From contig JACMOT010000290.1 of the NCBI GenBank assembly GCA_014377915.1, positions 1 through 10,646 on the forward strand: a stretch of DNA of 10,646 nucleotides. Direction: 5' to 3'. The position numbers and the translations under genes are program-made. Positions 5,721 through 10,646 of this stretch are shown here, piece by piece. The DNA is from Tardiphaga sp. (lineage in GTDB: Bacteria; Pseudomonadota; Alphaproteobacteria; Rhizobiales; Xanthobacteraceae). The first letter of the stretch is position 1. The number at the start of each line of letters is the position of its first letter. The notes under the pieces are model-generated. The model made no database searches, was not told the origin of the DNA, and worked only from the letters and a program-made list of their open reading frames with translations.

Positions 5721-6185
5721 ATGAACCTTTTTCAGCGCGCCGGCGCCACGGCGGCGATCGCCCTCGGCGCGGCGCTTGGCTCTTTCGCATTCGACAGCTC
5801 CACCTCCACCGCAATGGCCCAGGCCGCAGGAAAACTCATGACCACAGCATCCGGATTGAAGATCGAAGACAGCCAGGTCGGCACCGGCGTCAGCCCGACG
5901 CGCGGCCAGACCTGTGTCATGCACTATACCGGCTGGCTGTATGAGAACGGCGTCAAGGGCAAGAAGTTCGACTCCTCGCTCGACCGCAACGAGCCGTTCG
6001 AATTTCCGATCGGCATGTCGCGGGTGATCAAGGGCTGGGACGAAGGCGTCGCCACCATGAAGGTCGGCGGCAAGCGCACGCTGATCATTCCGCCCGACCT
6101 CGGCTATGGCGCGCGTGGCGCCGGCGGCGCGATCCCGCCGAATGCGACGCTGATCTTCGAGGTCGAACTGCTCGGCGTCAAATAA
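5721..6185 (+). CDS. Exported FKBP-type peptidyl-prolyl cis-trans isomerase
   Basis: This enzyme speeds cis-trans isomerisation of X-Pro bonds and acts as a folding helper in the periplasm. The precursor is 154 residues: a signal peptide of about 35 (hydrophobic core [14 protein letters not shown], cut near AMAQA) and one FKBP domain from about 43 to 154. All the pocket residues known from FKBP12 can be placed: Y69 in HYTGW, F83-D84 in KKFDSS, F95, V102-I103, W106 in [10 protein letters not shown]129 in LGYGARG and F146 in [10 protein letters not shown]. Activity is therefore expected. The start at 5721 has AGGAG 6 bases upstream; the frame is open back to 5655, but that part lacks a ribosome site. 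It converges on the orphan TRAP binding-protein gene with a 39-bp gap. Confidence 0.93.
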   Translation: MNLFQRAGATAAIALGAALGSFAFDSSTSTAMAQAAGKLMTTASGLKIEDSQVGTGVSPTRGQTCVMHYTGWLYENGVKGKKFDSSLDRNEPFEFPIGMSRVIKGWDEGVATMKVGGKRTLIIPPDLGYGARGAGGAIPPNATLIFEVELLGVK

Positions 6186-6224
6186 CAACCTTCGCGCCGT
6201 CCGGCCCGATCGCGCGGTGCGTTG

Positions 6225-7193
6225 TCAGGACTGCGCGATCCGCTTCAACAAATTGCGCGAAAACTCCTCGCCGGCGAATTCGTCGGTGAGGGGCGCGGCC
6301 CTGGCGATAAATGGCGCCTTGTCGGGCCGCCCGAATTTCACCCCCATCGCTTCGACCTGGCTGCGCGACTGCGCCTCGAATGCCGACCACAGCCTGTTCA
6401 TGTGGTGATGCGACGCCCACGCCGCTTCATGGACAATATCGCGCTGGCTTGGCGTCATTGCCGCCAGGCGCCCGGCGCCGATCAGCAGCACATCCGGAAT
6501 CATGGTGTGTTCGTCGAACGAATAATGCGTCGCCACCTCGGCATGACGGCCGATGATCAGCGCCGTCACGCTGTTCTCCGCGCCATCCACCACGCCCGAC
6601 TTCAGCGCCACATAGACATTGCTCCAGGCCAGTTCGACGGCTCCGGCGCCGAACAGGCGCAGTAGCCGGGCCATCATCACCGAGGACTGGATGCGGATCT
6701 TCAACCCCTTGAGGTCGTCGGGATGATCGATCGGTCTCTGGCCGTAGAAGCTGCGCGCGCCGGCGTCATAATAGGTCAGGCCGACCAGCCCCGAGGCCGC
6801 CGTCGTGGCAAGCACGTCGCGGCCGACCTGGTTCGACGTCACCGCCAGCCAGTGCGCACGGTCGCGAAACGAAAACGGCAGATCGAGCACCTTGTAGGCC
6901 GGGTGAAACCGCTCCATCAGGCTGGCGCTGACCTTCAGCAGATCCAGCTTGCCGGCCTGCACCTGCGACAAAAGATCGGCTTCCTGGCCGAGCTGGCCGT
7001 CGGCGAACAGCGTGATCTCGATCTCGCCCTGCGATTGCTGCCGCACCAGATCGGCGAAGTGCTGCATGGCGGGATGCACGGGATGGCTGACCGGCAGTCC
7101 ATGCGCCAGCCGCAGCCGTAACGGTTCGGCGCGCAGCACGGCCGGGCAGGCCATGGTCAGTCCCGCGGTCAGCAACAGGCGCCGGGAAAGCAT
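6225..7193 (-). CDS. Orphan TRAP transporter solute-binding protein (DctP family)
   Basis: This is a 322-residue periplasmic solute-binding protein of the DctP family. The signal peptide is 1-22 (cut after VLRA) and begins MLSRRLLL, a twin-arginine-like start. The mature chain opens LRLRLAHGLPVSHPVH, a classic DctP opening (HGxPxxHP). Further signatures are FADGQLGQEADLLSQVQAG, the carboxylate-binding arginine in GLKIRIQSS (R167) and the GVVDGAENSV block with N207. It follows the standard family pattern more closely than the binding protein at 2270-3292, so the two probably bind different ligands. The start at 7193 has GGAGG 6 bases upstream. No DctQ or DctM lies beside it: the FkbM methyltransferase gene is 51 bases upstream on the same strand and the FKBP gene converges downstream. 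It may share a distant permease or act in sensing. Confidence 0.9.
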   Translation of the reverse strand: MLSRRLLLTAGLTMACPAVLRAEPLRLRLAHGLPVSHPVHPAMQHFADLVRQQSQGEIEITLFADGQLGQEADLLSQVQAGKLDLLKVSASLMERFHPAYKVLDLPFSFRDRAHWLAVTSNQVGRDVLATTAASGLVGLTYYDAGARSFYGQRPIDHPDDLKGLKIRIQSSVMMARLLRLFGAGAVELAWSNVYVALKSGVVDGAENSVTALIIGRHAEVATHYSFDEHTMIPDVLLIGAGRLAAMTPSQRDIVHEAAWASHHHMNRLWSAFEAQSRSQVEAMGVKFGRPDKAPFIARAAPLTDEFAGEEFSRNLLKRIAQS

Positions 7194-7244
7194 CGGGGAC
7201 CTCCGCTTGGCTTCTGCCGCACCCTACGTCGTCGCGGCCCGGCT

Positions 7245-8135
7245 TTAAAGGGTCTGGTCGGCCCGGGTCGGCGGTTTGGCCTGCAGCATCGCGACGTAGC
7301 GATTCTTCGCATCGGCCGAAACCTCGCCGCGGCTGGCGAGGTGATGAATGCAGTTCAGCGCCAGGTCGAACGAGCGGTAGCCATGATGCGCGATCAGCGC
7401 GAGGTGCTTGAGCTGCTCGCTGTCCATGGTGTCGGCGTGAATGAAGTCCCTGACATAGACGAGATCAGCCTCGATCAGCTGGTTGATCGCCGCGGCCGGA
7501 TCCGGCCCCAGCATCGGCGCGATCATCTTCTTGTTGATCGCCGCGAACATGTGCGGAATGAAGCCGAGGCTGCGCAGTTCGAGATCGATCTCGCCGAACA
7601 CCGGCTGCTTCTCATAGAGCGGCACGAACGAGACCTCGGTCTGGATGACGACCGCCCGGGCCAGCTTGCCGTGGCCATGCTTGAACACCGATAATTCCGA
7701 GCCCTGGATGTCGATCTTCAGGAAATCGATCGCATCGATCTCGGCGATGTCATCGAGCCGCCTGGTCGGCATCTGGACCTGCTCGACGACGCGGCCGAGT
7801 TCGGAAAAATTCGGAAAATGCATCAGCGTCTGGGCATCGGGCTGCAGCAGGCTGGCAAAGCCCAGGCCGCGGCAGATCCGGAGCGTGTGCTCGAGCCCGT
7901 CGCCGACGGCAAAGGGCAGATAGGTTTCGAGGTCGCTCTTCGCCGCGTTGAGCCGGAGCAGCGCCTGCGGATGCGGATCGAAGCCGGTGACGCGGCACAG
8001 GCGCTGCCGCAGCATCGACTTGTAGGGCGGGTCGCCATCGATCGGATTGGCGCCGATATCGACCACCGACGTCAGCCGCGCCGGCCGCGGCAGGCCGGTG
8101 AGTTCGTCATCGCGGGGGCGGCTCGGCTGTCGCAT
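7245..8135 (-). CDS. FkbM family SAM-dependent methyltransferase
   Basis: This 296-residue protein probably O-methylates a sugar, glycan or small molecule using S-adenosylmethionine. Residues 24-34 (VVDIGANPIDG) are the SAM-binding motif I; GFDPHPQ (51-57) supplies the acidic residue that holds the ribose; DFLKIDIQGSE (137-147) is the FkbM hallmark; and QTEVSFVPLY follows it. The C-terminal 80 residues extend beyond the core domain. There is no signal peptide, so it acts in the cytoplasm. The start chosen is ATG 8135, with AAGG about 6 bases upstream; an ATG at 8165 lacks any ribosome site. The gene lies 51 bases upstream of the orphan TRAP binding-protein gene and could be cotranscribed with it. 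No glycosyltransferases are nearby, so the acceptor is unknown. Confidence 0.87.
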   Translation of the reverse strand: MRQPSRPRDDELTGLPRPARLTSVVDIGANPIDGDPPYKSMLRQRLCRVTGFDPHPQALLRLNAAKSDLETYLPFAVGDGLEHTLRICRGLGFASLLQPDAQTLMHFPNFSELGRVVEQVQMPTRRLDDIAEIDAIDFLKIDIQGSELSVFKHGHGKLARAVVIQTEVSFVPLYEKQPVFGEIDLELRSLGFIPHMFAAINKKMIAPMLGPDPAAAINQLIEADLVYVRDFIHADTMDSEQLKHLALIAHHGYRSFDLALNCIHHLASRGEVSADAKNRYVAMLQAKPPTRADQTL

Positions 8136-8280
8136 CTGCACCTTTGTAAGTCGGTGCGCGACCATGCGTGTTAGGTGGTTTTATTACAGCGCGTCAGAAC
8201 GTCGCATCGATAGCCGGCAGTGGCGGCGGTGGCCCGGCAACGCCTCGGGCAGGCCGGATCAGCGCCGCGGCGCGGCTCGG

Positions 8281-8475
8281 CTACAGCTTCTTGATCGCGC
8301 GCTTGGCGGCGAGTTCGGCGGCTTCCTCGGTGTCGCAATCATCCTCGGTGACGAAGCCGATCATGTCCTTGCCCTTGATGGTCGAGCCGGGATTGACCTT
8401 GGGGCTGATCGATGCGCGCCACAGCCCCGGCCGTCGCTGAAACGTCAGGATGGTGAACAGCGATGCGTCGGCCAT
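8281..8475 (-). CDS. Small conserved-looking protein of unknown function (64 residues)
   Basis: The 64-residue frame begins MADASLFTILTFQRRPGLWR, passes through a lysine/glycine stretch and GFVTEDDCDTEEAAELAAKR, and ends AIKKL. The pattern is a short beta-rich N-terminal half followed by an amphipathic acidic helix with a basic end. I have the impression of similar proteins in Bradyrhizobium but cannot name a family. It has no signal peptide or membrane helix. The frame is open upstream to 8646, but codon use there is poor and the MADASLF start looks natural; the ribosome site is weak (GGA about 6 bases upstream). It sits 145 bases before the FkbM gene on the same strand. The function is unknown. 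Confidence 0.6.
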   Translation of the reverse strand: MADASLFTILTFQRRPGLWRASISPKVNPGSTIKGKDMIGFVTEDDCDTEEAAELAAKRAIKKL

Positions 8476-8697
8476 GGTGGTCCATTCGATAAGCGGGCGC
8501 GATCGCCGGACTGGCTGTTGCTCCGCGGCGGGGGTGTAGCCTTTCACCGCGGCCTCAGCAATCGATCCGGCCTGCAACCGCCGGGAGCAGTACCGGATTG
8601 ATCCAAAGCGGTCCTGGACGTTTCCGGGCCAGCCTATATTCGCCAATGCGGGGAACAGCTTGGGCGTGAAGCCGACGACCGCCGGTCATGATGTCGG

Positions 8698-8832
8698 CTA
8701 GCGGACAGCGACCATCTGCAGGGTGATGCCGCTGCGCAACGCCAGGCCGCCGGAAATCTGCGCGGCAAAGACGAAGGCGGCGATAACGACAGGAATCGAG
8801 AGAAAGCGGAGCAACTGGCTGGGTGAGATCAC
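8698..8832 (-). CDS. Tiny single-helix membrane protein (44 residues)
   Basis: A GTG at 8832 with GAGG 7 bases upstream opens a 44-residue frame that starts MISPSQLLRFLSIPVVIAAF and ends LQMVAVR. Residues 9-29 form one clear membrane helix (FLSIPVVIAAFVFAAQISGGL), so it is probably an inner-membrane small protein. The codons look coding. The same frame is open upstream to 8967 with poorer sequence, and a GTG at 8862 is an alternative start. No family is recognised. It lies between the zinc-ribbon gene (88 bases upstream) and the 64-residue gene (222 bases downstream, where I see no gene). Real coding is likely but not certain. Confidence 0.42.
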   Translation of the reverse strand: MISPSQLLRFLSIPVVIAAFVFAAQISGGLALRSGITLQMVAVR

Positions 8833-8920
8833 GGCACGGCCTCGATGGATGCAATGCACCAGTCGTGACCACTTATGGTTAATGATTGGTTGATAAATAC
8901 CTATGGCGATGGCGGCGAGG

Positions 8921-9133
8921 CTATTTTCCCTTGCGCGGCCGGTGGCGGCCGGCATCCATCGGGTCACCGATGGTCTTGGTTTTGGTGAACTGGCATTTGG
9001 GACACAGGAACGTCAGCCGCTGCGAGCCGTTCGGGCCGGGCTCGCGGCGGGTGACCTCCATCCGCCCGCGGCACATCGCGCAGCGTGGCGGCTTTTCCGC
9101 TGGGGGCGAATCGGCCGGTGGTTCGGGCGGCAT
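8921..9133 (-). CDS. Small zinc-ribbon protein (two CxxC pairs)
   Basis: The 70-residue protein has two knuckles, C18-AM-C21 and C44-PK-C47, with 22 residues between them. This is a typical four-cysteine zinc ribbon (RCAMCRGRM and LTFLCPKCQF). The N-terminus is Pro/Glu-rich and the last 12 residues are basic (GRHRPRKGK), which suits nucleic-acid or protein binding. There is no signal peptide. The start is uncertain. ATG 9133 is given here; a TTG at 9160 overlaps the deacetylase stop (TTGA) and would add nine residues (MSAAAFRAA), in which case translation would be coupled to the deacetylase gene. Neither has a good ribosome site. The function is unknown; a metal-binding accessory or transcription-related role is possible. 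Confidence 0.65.
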   Translation of the reverse strand: MPPEPPADSPPAEKPPRCAMCRGRMEVTRREPGPNGSQRLTFLCPKCQFTKTKTIGDPMDAGRHRPRKGK

Positions 9134-9156
9134 GGCGGCGCGGAACGCGGCGGCGC

Positions 9157-10209
9157 TCAATTGGCGCCGCTGACGGTGCGAATCACGCCGGCCAGCGGCT
9201 TGGCGGTGCTGGTCCGGGCGGGCGCCATCAGGGTGGCGACCGCGGCGTCGTAGTCGGGCAGGGTGACCGCGGTGTCCTTGGCACGGATGTGCACGACCTT
9301 GTAGCCGCCGGCCTTGAGCTGCAGCAGCAGCTCCGGCAGCGCCTGCGCGGTCGATTTCTGGAAATCATGCATCAGGATGATGCCCTTGCCGGTCTTCTTC
9401 AGCTTGGCCATCACGCCGGTGATCAGCACGTCCGGCTTGTGGATGCGGAAATCCTCGGAATCGACGTCGATCGAAAACGCCGCGATGTTGCGCTGGCCGA
9501 GATAGGCTTTCAGCTCGGCGGTCTGGCGCAGCTGCGGAAAGCGGAAGAACGGTGCGATCGGCTGGCCGGCGGCCAGCGCCACGGCGCTAAAACCCTTTTC
9601 GATCTCGTCCTTGGCTTCCTGCGGCGGCTTGATCGCCAGGTTGACGTGGCTCCAGGTGTGCGAGCCGACGGTATGGCCGCGGGCCAGCACCTGCTTGAGG
9701 ATTTCCGGGTGCCAGCTGGCATGTTTGCCGACCGGGAAGAACACCGCCTTCAGGCATTGCGCGTCGAGCGCCGCCAGTACCGCCGGGGTGTTCACCGGCC
9801 ACGGGCCGTCATCGAAGGTCAGCACCACTTCGCCGGGCTGCAGGAAGTCGTAATCGCGGTATTGCGACATGCCGAGGCCGGGGCCGCCGGTGGTATCGAT
9901 CTCGACCGTGCGGGCGATGCCCAGCGCGATCGCATTGGCGCAGGCCGCCGGTGCCGCGACAGCGCTGGCAGTCGGCCGCGTCGAACCGGCCGGCTGGATG
10001 CCGGGGGCGGCGGCGGGCGCGCTGGTCTTGTCGGATTCGGGCTTCGGCCAGCGCGCGGCGATGCTGCCGGTGGTCAATTCGGTGGGTTCATTCCTGGCGG
10101 TCGTGCCCGCTATTGTCTGGCTGCCCGAGCCGATCCGACCCACGGCATAGCCGACCGCCGACATCGCCACCAACATCACGCCCGCCGCTGCAACCGTACC
10201 TTTACGCAT
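9157..10209 (-). CDS. Exported polysaccharide deacetylase (NodB homology domain)
   Basis: This is a 350-residue carbohydrate esterase 4-type enzyme, expected to remove N- or O-acetyl groups from a glycan in the envelope. Residues 1-27 form a signal or membrane anchor. Residues 28-95 are a low-complexity Ala/Pro/Thr linker. The NodB domain spans about 125-310. Visible motifs are TFDDGP (131-136; D133 catalytic base, D134 metal ligand), HTWSH (184-188; H184 and H188 metal ligands) and LMHD (279-282; H281). Motif 3 is FFRFPQL (R223) instead of the usual R-x-P-Y/F-G, and motif 4 (SIDVDSEDF) also departs from the usual D-x-x-D-W. The metal triad is intact, so activity is likely. The start is ATG 10209 with GGGAG 6 bases upstream; the TTG at 10215 abuts the ribosome site. 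The substrate is unknown. Confidence 0.9.
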   Translation of the reverse strand: MRKGTVAAAGVMLVAMSAVGYAVGRIGSGSQTIAGTTARNEPTELTTGSIAARWPKPESDKTSAPAAAPGIQPAGSTRPTASAVAAPAACANAIALGIARTVEIDTTGGPGLGMSQYRDYDFLQPGEVVLTFDDGPWPVNTPAVLAALDAQCLKAVFFPVGKHASWHPEILKQVLARGHTVGSHTWSHVNLAIKPPQEAKDEIEKGFSAVALAAGQPIAPFFRFPQLRQTAELKAYLGQRNIAAFSIDVDSEDFRIHKPDVLITGVMAKLKKTGKGIILMHDFQKSTAQALPELLLQLKAGGYKVVHIRAKDTAVTLPDYDAAVATLMAPARTSTAKPLAGVIRTVSGAN

Positions 10210-10405
10210 ACTCAACTCCCGTCGCGGCCCTGCCGCTTTGGGGAGACGTTCGACGAAAATGGTTAAGCGGGGGTTGTCGCGCGGTGTGCCGCGGCAATTT
10301 TGCTCAGTATTCGCCGGCGGTTGCGTGGCCGTCGGGCAAGCGGCGCGTCCGCCGCCCGCAACGTCCCAGCCGGGCGGGCACCATCAGGACGCCAAACCGG
10401 GCGCC

Positions 10406-10445
10406 AAAAATCCGTGGATCAGCCCCGGGGCGGGGGCGGATTTTT
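10406..10445. terminator. Terminator-like hairpin before the tRNA
   Basis: AAAAATCCG (10406-10414) and CGGATTTTT (10437-10445) are exact reverse complements around 22 bases that include CCCCGGGG. With an A run at one end and a T run at the other it resembles an intrinsic terminator in either direction. It lies 28 bases before the tRNA and may insulate it. No plus-strand gene precedes it in the window. Confidence 0.45.
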
Positions 10446-10473
10446 CCGGCCGGCAGTGCTATGAAGCCGCGAC

Positions 10474-10550
10474 GGTCCCATAGCTCAACTGGATAGAGTA
10501 ACGGATTTCTACTCCGTGGGTTGCAGGTTCGATTCCTGCTGGGATCGCCA
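10474..10550 (+). tRNA. tRNA-Arg (anticodon TCT)
   Basis: This is a 77-base cloverleaf. The acceptor stem GGTCCCA (10474-10480) pairs with TGGGATC, with one G-T pair, followed by discriminator G and an encoded CCA (10548-10550). The D stem is GCTC/GAGT, the anticodon stem ACGGA/TCCGT around loop TTTCTAC, and the T arm GCAGG-TTCGATT-CCTGC. The anticodon TCT reads the rare arginine codons AGA and AGG. No other tRNA is close by. Confidence 0.96.
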
Positions 10551-10646
10551 TCCACGTCACCCTAAACAACGTTATTAACTCATCTTTCCCAAGCCTCAAA
10601 AATCATGCCAATTTCAATAATTGGAATTAGGACGGGAAAACCAGGG

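Noticed and set aside
8476..8872. Minus-strand ORF at 8555-8872 and the upstream extension of the 64-residue gene
   Set aside because: Codon use is weak, composition is Arg/Pro/His-rich, and it overlaps the more plausible small membrane protein. I see no gene in 8476-8697.
9085..10266. 393-residue plus-strand ORF opposite the deacetylase
   Set aside because: It is an antisense shadow: the NodB motifs and signal anchor lie on the minus strand.
10238..10483. Plus-strand 81-residue ORF running into the tRNA
   Set aside because: It stops inside the tRNA acceptor stem, spans the terminator-like hairpin, has poor codon use and no ribosome site.
10304..10555. Minus-strand 83-residue ORF (DPSRNRTCNPRSRN...)
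   Set aside because: It is the antisense of the tRNA-Arg, a well-known spurious translation pattern, and continues into intergenic sequence.
1..10646. CRISPR array, insertion sequence, toxin-antitoxin or phage defence genes
   Set aside because: No spaced repeat array, transposase motif, terminal inverted repeats or defence-family motifs were seen. The only direct repeats are inside the MxKDx gene and encode protein.

Overview
The window is a GC-rich chromosomal segment from an alphaproteobacterium, most likely a Bradyrhizobium/Rhodopseudomonas-type member of the Rhizobiales. This is inferred from strong third-position GC in the genes, the mix of families (TRAP transporters, DUF6481, pentapeptide MxKDx protein, FkbM methyltransferase) and small proteins that look typical of that group. 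No rRNA or other taxonomic marker is present to fix the genus.

Layout. At the left edge (1-145, minus) is the start of a small helical protein whose frame appears broken by a one-base loss. Positions 364-3292 (minus) hold a complete tripartite TRAP transporter operon in the order P-Q-M, with overlapping stop and start codons. A 317-bp intergenic region carries an inverted repeat that could be an operator, and an ECF-sigma-like promoter facing right. Next on the plus strand are a secreted Met/Lys/Asp repeat protein (pentapeptide MxKDx type) and a secreted cupin. Convergent to them is a DUF6481 coiled-coil protein (4527-4871, minus), with a hairpin between the convergent ends. Positions 5157-5620 (plus) carry two small genes of unknown function. 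A secreted FKBP-type prolyl isomerase follows at 5721-6185.

From 6225 to 10209 everything is on the minus strand. Read in transcription order it is: an exported polysaccharide deacetylase (NodB fold), a small CxxC/CxxC zinc-ribbon protein, a tiny one-helix membrane protein, a 64-residue protein of unknown function, an FkbM-family SAM methyltransferase, and an orphan TRAP solute-binding protein with no permease beside it. The window closes with a plus-strand tRNA-Arg (anticodon TCT, CCA encoded). The last 96 bases after it drop to about 41% GC, which could mark the edge of an integrated element.

The genes do not form one pathway. Most are housekeeping or accessory envelope functions: solute capture, periplasmic folding, glycan editing and periplasmic methionine-rich proteins. 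The observation most worth following is the MxKDx gene. Its composition recalls periplasmic methionine-rich scavenger peptides such as MrpX, and its upstream region has an ECF-like promoter. No clearly new multi-gene system is visible.
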